Positions 1-5,948 are shown, counted from the stretch's first letter. The stretch is 6,197 bases of DNA from Candidatus Stahliibacteriota bacterium CG08_land_8_20_14_0_20_40_26 (GCA_002774315.1 PEYP01000057.1:1-6197); one strand, 5' to 3'. The notes: generated from the sequence alone by a model not told the origin. Program-made: numbers and translations.

Positions 1-10
1 AAAATAAAAT

Positions 11-66
11 TGGGAATTTAGGAATTTGACATTTTATTGGAAATTGGGTATTGGAAATTTGACATT
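11..66. repeat. AT-rich interspersed word repeat
   Basis: The spacer before the first gene holds near-copies of one short word. GGAATTTGACATT lies at 21-33 and GGAAATTTGACATT at 53-66. Related pieces are GGGAATTTA (12-20) and TTGGAAATTGGG (37-48). The copies are irregularly spaced, so this is not a satellite or a CRISPR. No open frame of interest crosses it. The function is unknown; it resembles the other intergenic repeats in this window in being confined to non-coding DNA. Confidence 0.6.
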
Positions 67-120
67 CTCCGATAATCTCTCGTGGTAATCTTGTGGTTTA
101 TTTACGCATAATTTAATATA

Positions 121-660
121 ATGCAAAGAAAAGAAGCACTGGATATTCTTCACTCCAAGTTGAAAAAGAAAAACCTTGTAAAACATTCTCTCGCCTGTGA
201 GATTGGAATGAAGCGTATAGCAGAGTATCTTGGAGAAGACGCTGACCTGTGGGGACTTGCAGGGCTTTTGCACGATATAGATTATGAGGAGATTGAAGAT
301 GCAGAAGAACACGGCAAAAAGGGTGCGTCATTTCTCAAGGGCAAGCTGGACGATAAAGTAGTAAAAGCCATAGAAAGGCACACAGGCTATATCGAACCAA
401 AGTCAACTATGGACATTGCACTCTATGCACTCGACCCACTCACAGGCCTTATAATAGCCGCTATGCTGATGCATCCATCAAAAACACTCGCAGAAATAGA
501 CACAAAATTTGTTCTAAAGAAGTTTAAACAGAAAGGGTTTGCAAGGGGAGCAAACAGGGAGCAAATACTTGCCTGTGAGAAAATAAGTATCCCACTAGAC
601 GACTTTGTGAACATTGTGCTTAAGGCGATGCAGGAGATAAACGAGGAACTCACAGGATAA
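121..660 (+). CDS. HD-domain phosphohydrolase, uncharacterised
   Basis: This 179-residue soluble protein belongs to the HD superfamily of metal-dependent phosphohydrolases. Visible motifs are the first ligand His in VKHSLA (H22), the HD doublet in GLLHDIDYE (H51-D52), further histidines at H64 (EEHG) and H87 (ERHTGY), and a distal Asp in LYALDPLTGL (D105). This order matches the H...HD...D metal-binding pattern. The C-terminal half (KKFKQKGFARGANREQI, about 133-149) matches my memory of a small, widespread stand-alone HD family with no established substrate; a nucleotide or other phosphomonoester is plausible. No signal peptide or membrane segment is seen, so it should be cytoplasmic. The ATG at 121 fits the usual family N-terminus (acidic/basic helix before KNLVKHSLA), but there is no Shine-Dalgarno site. 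The frame ends in tandem stops TAA-TAA (658-663). ispH follows 33 bp later on the same strand. Confidence 0.9.
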   Translation: MQRKEALDILHSKLKKKNLVKHSLACEIGMKRIAEYLGEDADLWGLAGLLHDIDYEEIEDAEEHGKKGASFLKGKLDDKVVKAIERHTGYIEPKSTMDIALYALDPLTGLIIAAMLMHPSKTLAEIDTKFVLKKFKQKGFARGANREQILACEKISIPLDDFVNIVLKAMQEINEELTG

Positions 661-693
661 TAAACTTCAACATATATATTTTATATAAATTCC

Positions 694-1578
694 ATGAAAA
701 TATATCTTGCACAGAATGCAGGCTTCTGTTTTGGAGTTGAGAGGGCACTAAGAATAGCGTATGAGACTGTAAAAAACTCCAAGATTCCCATATATACATT
801 AGGGCCTCTTATCCATAATCCACAGGTTGTGGAACAGCTACGCACGAAGGGAATTATACCTCTTGAAACCCTTGACAATATAAAAAAGGGGATACTTATA
901 ATACGCTCCCATGGTATTTCTCCATCCATAGTAGAGCACGCAAAAGAAAAAGGGTTCACCATAGTAGATGCTACCTGTCCATTTGTAAAACAAGCACAGG
1001 AAAAGGCAAAAATGTTGAAGCAAAAAGGCTATCAGGTAGTGATACTTGGAGAGAGAGAACATCCAGAGGTAGAGGGAATTCTTGGTTTCGCGGGTAAAGA
1101 TGCAGTCTGTATAAATAATCATACTGATATAAAAAATATGTCACTGTCAAATAAAATAGGGGTTGTCGCACAAACAACACAATCCATGGAAATGCTATCG
1201 CTGGTGGTATCTGAACTCATCAAAATTACGCTGGAGGTAAGGGTATTTAATACCATATGTACATCTACACAACAGCGTCAAAAAGCCGCTCTCAAACTTG
1301 CAAGAGAGGTTGGTTGTATGATTATAGTAGGTGGTAAAAATTCTGCAAATACAAAAAGACTTGCGGCACTCGTAAAAGAAAAGAAAACATCCACTTATCA
1401 TATAGAAACGGAAAAGGAGCTGAAGAAGAACTGGTTTTCAGGTGTGGGTAAGGCAGGTGTGACAGGGGGTGCATCCACACCTGACTGGATGATACAAAGA
1501 GTAATAGATGAGATAAAAAAGTTGACAGAAGCTAAATTTGTATGCAAAGGTACTGAGGTAAGGCAAAAGCTAATTTAA
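694..1578 (+). CDS. ispH: 4-hydroxy-3-methylbut-2-enyl diphosphate reductase (IspH/LytB)
   Basis: IspH reduces HMBPP to isopentenyl and dimethylallyl diphosphate, the last step of the MEP isoprenoid pathway, using an oxygen-sensitive iron-sulfur cluster in the cytoplasm. At 294 residues it has normal family length. The three cluster cysteines are present: C12 in NAGFCFGVERA, C95 in VDATCPFVK and C189 in NTICTSTQQRQ. The diphosphate-binding and catalytic residues are also visible: H41 (GPLIHNPQVV), H74 (RSHG), H123 and E125 (EREHPEVEG), the TTQ at 161-163, S217 and N219 (GGKNSANTKRL), and S261 (GGASTPDW). The enzyme therefore looks active. The start at 694 gives the canonical MKIYLAQNAGFCFGV N-terminus. 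No Shine-Dalgarno is seen; the ATG follows an AT-rich run (672-690). It may be co-transcribed with the HD gene 33 bp upstream. The identification is secure. Confidence 0.98.
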   Translation: MKIYLAQNAGFCFGVERALRIAYETVKNSKIPIYTLGPLIHNPQVVEQLRTKGIIPLETLDNIKKGILIIRSHGISPSIVEHAKEKGFTIVDATCPFVKQAQEKAKMLKQKGYQVVILGEREHPEVEGILGFAGKDAVCINNHTDIKNMSLSNKIGVVAQTTQSMEMLSLVVSELIKITLEVRVFNTICTSTQQRQKAALKLAREVGCMIIVGGKNSANTKRLAALVKEKKTSTYHIETEKELKKNWFSGVGKAGVTGGASTPDWMIQRVIDEIKKLTEAKFVCKGTEVRQKLI

Positions 1579-1610
1579 TCTTACATAATATTGCATTGGT
1601 AGTATCAAAT

Positions 1611-1630
1611 AGAATATGAAAGAATATGAA
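1611..1630. repeat. 10-bp perfect tandem duplication
   Basis: AGAATATGAA occurs twice head to tail (1611-1620 and 1621-1630), 32 bp after the ispH stop. It leads straight into the CACAGAG/CTCTGTG inverted repeat. It could be a slippage product or the edge of a composite repeat; nothing shows a function. Confidence 0.75.
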
Positions 1631-1633
1631 AAA

Positions 1634-1674
1634 CCACAGAGGTCACAGAGTAACTTTAATTCTCTGTGTTCTCT
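1634..1674. repeat. CACAGAG/CTCTGTG inverted repeat, copy 1
   Basis: CACAGAG (1644-1650) and CTCTGTG (1662-1668) form a perfect 7-bp stem with an 11-nt loop. The outer arms AGAGGTCACAGAG (1638-1650) and CTCTGTGTTCTCT (1662-1674) extend it to 13 positions with two mismatches. Both arms recur about 220 bp downstream in the same order. There is no T-run after the hairpin, so it is not a typical Rho-independent terminator of ispH. Confidence 0.75.
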
Positions 1675-1684
1675 ATACAATGAC

Positions 1685-1787
1685 TTATATGATTTTACAG
1701 GGATTGAAAGAGAACTTAAGAGAAATGGATATTTTTTAGAAAAAAGAATCTCTTCCAATCTCTTTAAATCCCTGTTTTAACTTATAA
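1685..1787. repeat. Long imperfect inverted repeat
   Basis: The left arm runs from TTATA (1685) through ACAGGGATTGAAAGAGA to about 1725. The right arm (about 1748-1787), read on the other strand, gives TTATA, then ACAGGGATTTAAAGAGA, then GAAGAGA. The core ACAGGGATT-AAAGAGA pairs with one mismatch; the outer and inner parts pair poorly. The roughly 25-nt AT-rich apex includes TTTTTT. It could fold as a stem-loop of about 100 nt on either strand. It occupies the middle of the 377-bp gap between ispH and the MutL-family gene. It lacks a visible target-site duplication, so a miniature transposon origin is only a possibility. Confidence 0.6.
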
Positions 1788-1858
1788 ATTTCAATGTACA
1801 AAGGTTAAGAGGCGGGATAAAGGGATTAATTTTACATGTCCGGTAGACAGGCAAGATA

Positions 1859-1914
1859 AGAGGTCACAGAGGGGAAGGGCTTTATTACTCTATAATTCTC
1901 TGTGTTCTCTGTGG
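1859..1914. repeat. CACAGAG/CTCTGTG inverted repeat, copy 2
   Basis: AGAGGTCACAGAG (1859-1871) repeats 1638-1650 exactly. AATTCTCTGTGTTCTCT (1894-1910) repeats 1658-1674 exactly. Here the loop between the CACAGAG and CTCTGTG cores is 26 nt instead of 11, and the right arm continues to CTGTGG (1914). Conserved arms with a variable loop indicate a mobile or dispersed palindrome family. The right arm contains an in-frame GTG (1902) that would falsely extend the next gene. Confidence 0.75.
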
Positions 1915-1944
1915 TTAAATTTTTGACAATAATATTGCGTTTTA

Positions 1945-1952
1945 AGGGAGGG
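1945..1952 (+). promoter_or_regulatory. Shine-Dalgarno site deciding the MutL-family start
   Basis: AGGGAGGG stands 3 nt before the ATG at 1956. It is the only strong ribosome binding site near this reading frame. It favours the ATG at 1956 over the upstream in-frame GTG at 1902, which lies inside a repeat. Confidence 0.75.
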
Positions 1953-1955
1953 TTT

Positions 1956-3743
1956 ATGAAGGATGAATTACAAACAATACTTGCAACAGATTGCGGAAGC
2001 ACTACAACAAAGGCAATACTTATAGAAAAGAAAGAAGGTGAATATAGGCTTGTTACGAGAGGCGAGGCACCCACAACAGTTGAGGCGCCTTTTGAAGATG
2101 TCACAAGGGGTGTTCTAAATGCTGTAGGGGAGGTTGAAGAACTGACAGGGAAAAAAATCCTAAGCGGTGAAAAAATCATAAAACCAAGAAAAAATGATAA
2201 GGAGGGCGTTGATATTTATATATCCACATCTTCTGCTGGTGGTGGTCTTCAGATGATGGTAGCAGGAGTTGTTAAGTCTATGACAGCAGAGAGCGCAGCA
2301 AGGGCAGCACTTGGTGCAGGCGCAATAGTTATGGAGACAATTGCATCCAATGATGGCAGATTACCACATCAGAAGATAGAGATTGTGAGAAGGCTCAGAC
2401 CTGATATGATACTTCTGTCTGGTGGCGTGGATGGTGGAACGATATCACATGTTGCAGAACTTGCGGAATTGATCGGAGCAGCAGACCCTCGCCCGAGATT
2501 CGGTATGGGGTACAAACTGCCTGTAATATATGCCGGCAACAAGGATGCAAGAGATGTGGTCGAGAAAACCCTTACTGAAAAGGCAGATCTTGCAATTGTT
2601 GACAACCTCCGTCCTGTCCTTGAGAGAGAGAATCTTGTACCTGCCAGAAACAAGATACACGAACAATTTATGGAACATGTTATGGCCCATGCACCTGGGT
2701 ACAAGAAACTTATGGCATGGACAGATATTTCTATTATGCCAACTCCTGGTGCAGTCGGTTCGCTCATTCACTATCTTGCAAAACACGAGGGTATAAGTGC
2801 TATGGGAGTTGATATTGGTGGTGCTACAACGGATGTGTTTTCTGTCTTTGAAGGTGTATTCAACAGAACTGTCTCTGCAAATCTTGGAATGAGTTATTCC
2901 ATATCAAATGTCCTTGCAGAGACAGGAGTGGAGAATATAACAAAATGGATCCCATTTGAAATAGATGAAAAAGACTTAAGGAATCGTATAAGAAACAAAA
3001 TGATAAGACCTACAACCATACCACAAACCCTGGTTGAGCTGAAAATAGAACAAGCTATAGCAAGAGAGGCATTACGGCTCGCCTTTCTTCAACATAAAAC
3101 AATGGCAGTTGGGCTCAAAGGGGTTCAGCAGGAAAGAACCATATCGGACACATTTGCACAGGCACAAACGGGTGAAACACTCGTGGATATGATGGGTTTG
3201 AATATCCTTATAGGTTCGGGAGGTGCACTTTCCCACGCACCAAGGAGGGTTCAGTCTGCTCTTATGCTCATAGATGCCTTTCTTCCAGAAGGTATAACAA
3301 GGCTTGGTGTTGATTCCATATTTATGATGCCACACCTTGGTGTACTTGCAGAGGTGAATGAAGATGCAGCCATCGAGGTATTTTATAAAGACTGCCTTGT
3401 TCCCCTCGGGTACTGTATAGCACCTATTGGAACAGCAAAGACCGATGGAGTTCTCTGTATCAGGATAAAGAGCGACGACGGAGAATTTTCTGTAAACTAT
3501 GGAGATATGGTAAGAATTCCGCTTGCAACAGATAAAAAGAAAAAGATAATTATAGAAACAGAAAGAGGTTTCTACATTGGTCCCAATAAAGAGAGAAAGA
3601 TAGAGATGGAGATCAGTGGTGGGGTTGTAGGTATTATCGTGGATGCGAGGGGAAGACCTTTCAAACTCCCTGCCGAGACGAGAAAACGTATAGATAAACT
3701 GTCAAGCTGGCTTAAAGCACTTCAGGTTTACCCCGATACATGA
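1956..3743 (+). CDS. MutL/GlmL-family ASKHA ATPase
   Basis: This 595-residue protein belongs to the glutamate-mutase accessory MutL/GlmL family of actin/Hsp70/sugar-kinase-fold ATPases, not the mismatch-repair MutL. Phosphate-binding loop 1 is TDCGSTTTKAILIE (11-24). STSSAGGGLQMMVAGVV (90-106), LLSGGVDGGT (153-162) and the second phosphate loop MGVDIGGATTDVFSV (283-297) follow. An adenosine-type motif is LIGSGGALSHAPRR (418-431). In characterised relatives the protein is linked to B12-dependent glutamate mutase, probably for reactivation or assembly. From residue about 465 there is an extra beta-rich region ending in GGVVGIIVDARGRP (555-568) and a short helix; it makes the protein longer than the clostridial GlmL I recall (about 460 residues). 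No mutase gene lies nearby. The start is set by the Shine-Dalgarno at 1945-1952; the frame is open back to a GTG at 1902 within a repeat. No membrane segment or signal peptide is seen. Family membership is confident; the cellular role here is not. Confidence 0.9.
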   Translation: MKDELQTILATDCGSTTTKAILIEKKEGEYRLVTRGEAPTTVEAPFEDVTRGVLNAVGEVEELTGKKILSGEKIIKPRKNDKEGVDIYISTSSAGGGLQMMVAGVVKSMTAESAARAALGAGAIVMETIASNDGRLPHQKIEIVRRLRPDMILLSGGVDGGTISHVAELAELIGAADPRPRFGMGYKLPVIYAGNKDARDVVEKTLTEKADLAIVDNLRPVLERENLVPARNKIHEQFMEHVMAHAPGYKKLMAWTDISIMPTPGAVGSLIHYLAKHEGISAMGVDIGGATTDVFSVFEGVFNRTVSANLGMSYSISNVLAETGVENITKWIPFEIDEKDLRNRIRNKMIRPTTIPQTLVELKIEQAIAREALRLAFLQHKTMAVGLKGVQQERTISDTFAQAQTGETLVDMMGLNILIGSGGALSHAPRRVQSALMLIDAFLPEGITRLGVDSIFMMPHLGVLAEVNEDAAIEVFYKDCLVPLGYCIAPIGTAKTDGVLCIRIKSDDGEFSVNYGDMVRIPLATDKKKKIIIETERGFYIGPNKERKIEMEISGGVVGIIVDARGRPFKLPAETRKRIDKLSSWLKALQVYPDT

Positions 3744-3761
3744 AATATGAACAAAACCACA

Positions 3762-3781
3762 CCTGCCTGACGGTAGGCAGG
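3762..3781. repeat. CCTGCCT hairpin repeat, copy 1
   Basis: CCTGCCT (3762-3768) pairs with AGGCAGG (3775-3781). A G-T wobble extends the stem to 8 positions around loop ACGG. It lies 18 nt past the MutL-family stop. An 18/20-identical copy is at 6119-6138. No T-run follows, so it is a poor terminator on its own. Confidence 0.75.
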
Positions 3782-3820
3782 AATTAGACAAATTGTCACG
3801 AATAAAATTTATTTGTGTAG

Positions 3821-3869
3821 TTCGTATTTTTCGTGTAATTCGTGTTAAAAAAATCTGTGTAATCTGTGG
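3821..3869. repeat. TTCGTG / ATCTGTG word repeats
   Basis: Two similar units lie side by side. TCGTGTAATTCGTG (3831-3844) and TCTGTGTAATCTGTGG (3854-3869) share the pattern YGTGTAATYYGTG and are separated by an A-run. A further TTCGTA begins at 3821. The words reappear in inverted orientation as CACAGATGTCCACAGAT near 6034-6049. This fills most of the 200-bp gap before the 376-aa gene. TATAAT follows at 3871-3876 and could be a -10 element, but there is no convincing -35. Confidence 0.6.
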
Positions 3870-3931
3870 CTATAATTTTGATATTTAATTTTTGCACCTC
3901 TATCTTCTGTATTCTCTGAAGTTAAGCATTT

Positions 3932-3940
3932 AAAGGAGGT
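3932..3940 (+). promoter_or_regulatory. Near-perfect Shine-Dalgarno site
   Basis: AAAGGAGGT ends 3 nt before the ATG at 3944 and matches the anti-Shine-Dalgarno sequence over its whole length. It fixes the start of the 376-aa protein. With the similar site before the MutL-family gene, it shows that both members of this pair carry strong initiation signals, unlike the HD and ispH genes. Confidence 0.85.
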
Positions 3941-3943
3941 TTT

Positions 3944-5074
3944 ATGGCTCATGCGTATACCCCGGGGCTAAAAGTTGCAGCAGGCACCCTGATAAGAAGG
4001 GAAAGAAGACTCCCACTAAAAGGGGAAGTATTGGTTTCTGTTGGTGATGAAGTGAAAGGAGATACAATAGTAGCAAGGACTGAACTTCCTGGAGATGTTC
4101 AGCCATTGAACCTTGCAGGTCTTCTTGGTGTTGCTCCCCAGGATCTCGACGGATATCTATTGAAAAAGCCTGGCGACACAATAAAAAAAGATGAAATAAT
4201 TGCCGAAACAAAAGGGTTTTTTGGTTTGATGAAAACACGGGTAAAATCACCTCTCAACGGGACAATAGAGAGCATATCCACGGTTACAGGACAGGCAATT
4301 TTGCGTAATCCTCCCTCACCAGTTGAAGTGGATGCCTATATAGACGGAAAGGTTGTGGAGATATACAAAAGTGAAGGTGTTTCAGTTGAAACATATGCCA
4401 CGTTTATTCAGGGCATATTTGGTATTGGAGGAGAGACAAAGGGTATTATAATACCTCTTGTTGAGTCCCCAAAAGACCATCTCACGGTAGATATGATAAC
4501 ACCCGAACTCAAGGGGAATGTTGTAATTGGAGGATCTTTGGTTACAATAGATGTAATCCGCAAGGCAGTTGAAGTTGGCTGTATAGGAATAGTCACAGGG
4601 GGTATCTGGGATTATGACTTAAAGGAGTTGCTTGGGTACGATATTGGCGTGGCAATAACCGGTTCAGAGGAAAAGGGCATCACCATCATTATAACAGAAG
4701 GCTTTGGAGAGATGCCAATGGCAGATAAGACATTCAGATTACTCAAAAAGAACGAAGGTAAAAAGGCATCCATAAATGGTGCAACCCAGATTAGAGCAGG
4801 CGTTATGAGACCAGAACTTATCATACCAATAGTAGACCCCGGGAATAGTAAAAAGAGCGATAAAGAGATCAAAACCTCAAAGGGGCTTGAGATAGGAAGT
4901 CCTATAAGAATAATCAGAGAGCCTTATTTTGGAAAGATTGGAAAGGTAACAGCCCTGCCTCCCGAGCTTCGGGTTATAGAGACAGAAGCAAAGGTAAGGA
5001 TTCTCGAGGCTGAATTAGAGAATGGAAAAAAGGTGATAGTCCCCAGGGCTAATGTAGAATTGATAGAAGAATAA
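3944..5074 (+). CDS. Unnamed barrel-sandwich/KOW-like protein
   Basis: I know no named function for this 376-residue protein. Residues about 20-50 (LPLKGEVLVSVGDEVKGD) and 71-112 (GDTIKKDEIIAET ... KSPLNGTIESIS) look like two half-motifs of barrel-sandwich (biotinyl/lipoyl or RnfC-like) folds, with the usual G-D-x-V turn and S-P-x-x-G-T hairpin. A third beta segment, VDAYIDGKVVEI (129-140), follows. A glycine-rich linker (155-165) leads to an alpha/beta region (about 166-300) with GNVVIGGSLVTIDVIRKA (191-208), GCIGIVTGGIWDYDLKELLG (212-231) and AITGSEEKGITIIITEGFGE (237-256). Residues 317-376 (GSPIRIIREPYFGKIGKV, then GKKVIVPRANVELIE) look like a KOW/SH3-type barrel. There is no signal peptide or membrane segment. 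The gene follows the MutL-family ATPase and its TAA overlaps the ATG of pcm. My recollection is that near-identical proteins recur beside MutL-family genes in other phyla, which I could not check. A structural or nucleic-acid-binding partner of the ATPase is inference. Confidence 0.85.
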   Translation: MAHAYTPGLKVAAGTLIRRERRLPLKGEVLVSVGDEVKGDTIVARTELPGDVQPLNLAGLLGVAPQDLDGYLLKKPGDTIKKDEIIAETKGFFGLMKTRVKSPLNGTIESISTVTGQAILRNPPSPVEVDAYIDGKVVEIYKSEGVSVETYATFIQGIFGIGGETKGIIIPLVESPKDHLTVDMITPELKGNVVIGGSLVTIDVIRKAVEVGCIGIVTGGIWDYDLKELLGYDIGVAITGSEEKGITIIITEGFGEMPMADKTFRLLKKNEGKKASINGATQIRAGVMRPELIIPIVDPGNSKKSDKEIKTSKGLEIGSPIRIIREPYFGKIGKVTALPPELRVIETEAKVRILEAELENGKKVIVPRANVELIEE

Positions 5075-5724
5075 TGTGGAAAAAGAGGGATTTTGAACTG
5101 CAGAGAGAATTGATGGTGAAGACCCAGATCATTGCCAGAGGGATAAAAGACCCACTCGTAATACAGGCAATGAAAAGAGTGCCAAGACATATGTTTGTTG
5201 ACGAATCCCTTATCTACGAAGCGTATGGTGATTATCCTCTTCCAATAGGTGAGAATCAGACAATATCCCAACCTTTTATGGTTGCCTCTATGACAGAGCA
5301 ACTTGAACTTACGGGTGGAGAAAAAGTTCTTGAGATAGGAACAGGTTCAGGATACCAGACAGCAGTTCTCGCAGAGATAGTGAGAGAAGTGTACACAGTT
5401 GAGCGAATAGAATCTCTTGCTAAGAGGGCAAAAGAGACCCTTGATAGACTTGGATATAAAAATGTTCATATATTTTCTGGTGACGGGACCCTTGGACTAC
5501 TTGAGTATTCACCGTACGATGCAATAATTGTTACCGCTGCATCTCCCGATGTTCCACCTCCATTATTTGAGCAGTTAAAGGATGGTGGTAGGATGGTAAT
5601 TCCCATATCCGATTACTTTGGCCAGACGCTCGTCAGAGTTAGAAAGAAAAAAAGAAGGGAGATTAGAGAGAGACTCTATGGGTGTGTTTTTGTGCCACTG
5701 GTTGGGGAATATGGATACAGATAG
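5074..5724 (+). CDS. pcm: Protein-L-isoaspartate O-methyltransferase
   Basis: Pcm transfers a methyl group from S-adenosylmethionine to L-isoaspartyl residues of damaged proteins, starting their conversion back to aspartate. Its 216 residues match the bacterial family. In order one sees RHMFV (38-42), the substrate-loop region GENQTISQPFMVASMTE (59-75), SAM motif I VLEIGTGSGYQTAVLAE (85-101), YTVER with the ribose-binding Glu (107-111), GDGTLG (136-141), YDAIIVTAA (148-156), GGRMVIPI (171-178) and the closing FVPLVGEYGY (206-215). The ATG overlaps the previous stop in TAATG, so translation is probably coupled to the 376-aa gene; there is only a weak GAAGAA upstream. No signal peptide is seen, so it should be cytoplasmic. 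Assignment is secure. Coupling to the preceding unknown protein suggests shared expression, not necessarily shared function. Confidence 0.96.
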   Translation: MWKKRDFELQRELMVKTQIIARGIKDPLVIQAMKRVPRHMFVDESLIYEAYGDYPLPIGENQTISQPFMVASMTEQLELTGGEKVLEIGTGSGYQTAVLAEIVREVYTVERIESLAKRAKETLDRLGYKNVHIFSGDGTLGLLEYSPYDAIIVTAASPDVPPPLFEQLKDGGRMVIPISDYFGQTLVRVRKKKRREIRERLYGCVFVPLVGEYGYR

Positions 5725-5748
5725 CTTCCATAAATCTCAAAATACAAG

Positions 5749-5809
5749 AGTTGGTTAGTCGGGTGGTTGGCTAGTCGGACAGTTTCTAACCAACTAACAA
5801 ACTAACGAA
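5749..5809. repeat. GTTAG/CTAAC palindrome with 8-bp tandem units
   Basis: AGTTGGTTAG (5749-5758) and CTAACCAACT (5786-5795) are perfect 10-bp inverted repeats with a 27-nt loop. The left side holds two 12-mers, TTGGTTAGTCGG (5751-5762) and TTGGCTAGTCGG (5767-5778), one mismatch apart. The right side holds three 8-bp units CTAACCAA, CTAACAAA and CTAACGAA (5786-5809). It lies between pcm and tRNA-Pro. There is no T-run, so it is not a classic terminator. Confidence 0.75.
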
Positions 5810-5825
5810 CTGTTAACTATTATTC

Positions 5826-5898
5826 CGGGGGGTAGCGCAGCTGGCAGCGCGCTTGGTTCGGGACCAAGAGGTCGCCGGTTCAAATCCGGCTCCCCCGA
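5826..5898 (+). tRNA. tRNA-Pro (anticodon CGG)
   Basis: All arms fold. The acceptor CGGGGGG (5826-5832) pairs with TCCCCCG (5891-5897), with one G-T pair at 7:66. The D stem is GCGC/GCGC (5835-5838, 5847-5850). The anticodon stem CTTGG/CCAAG (5852-5856, 5864-5868) encloses loop TTCGGGA, so the anticodon is CGG (5859-5861), reading CCG. The T arm is GCCGG-TTCAAAT-CCGGC (5874-5890). The C1:G72 pair, A73 and G37 are proline identity features in bacteria. The 3' CCA is not encoded (A73 is followed by TTTTTT), so a CCA-adding enzyme is required. There is no intron. Confidence 0.95.
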
Positions 5899-5915
5899 TT
5901 TTTTATTCAGACAGG

Positions 5916-5933
5916 GGTAAATAACTGTTTACC
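5916..5933. repeat. Short hairpin GGTAAA/TTTACC
   Basis: GGTAAA (5916-5921) and TTTACC (5928-5933) form a 6-bp stem with a 6-nt loop, 17 nt after tRNA-Pro. It is AT-rich and has no T-run downstream. It may be part of the tRNA 3' trailer or just one of the local intergenic palindromes. Confidence 0.4.
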
Positions 5934-5948
5934 TGAGGGACAATGTAG

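Noticed and set aside
1570..1758. Small minus-strand reading frame in the ispH/MutL gap
   Set aside because: It runs through the tandem and inverted repeats and the end of ispH and has no recognisable domain.
1634..1914. CRISPR array
   Set aside because: There are only two copies, the repeats are not evenly spaced, no uniform spacers exist and no cas gene is present.
1923..1928. TTGACA as -35 box for the MutL-family gene
   Set aside because: A 17-nt spacer would put the -10 element on the Shine-Dalgarno site, where the sequence is G-rich.
1902..1955. N-terminal extension of the MutL-family protein from GTG at 1902
   Set aside because: The GTG lies in the right arm of a repeat that also occurs elsewhere without a gene, and the added residues are hydrophobic with no family match. 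The strong Shine-Dalgarno at 1945-1952 points to ATG 1956.
1956..3743. DNA mismatch-repair MutL
   Set aside because: The GHKL ATPase motifs of mismatch-repair MutL are absent. The glycine-rich loops are of the ASKHA type, so only the name is shared.
3762..3781. Rho-independent terminator after the MutL-family gene
   Set aside because: The hairpin is good but AATTAG follows instead of a T-run, and the same element occurs upstream of another gene.
3871..3876. TATAAT as a firm promoter for the 376-aa gene
   Set aside because: The -10 match is perfect, but no -35 lies at a proper distance and the region is AT-rich repeat DNA, so it is mentioned only as a possibility.
3944..4290. Biotin or lipoyl carrier domain with modified lysine in LMKTRVKSP
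   Set aside because: In carrier domains the modified Lys lies about 8 residues before the Pro of the A-P-x-x-G hairpin. Here K97 is 6 residues before P103 and the flanking M-K-M or D-K-A pattern is missing.
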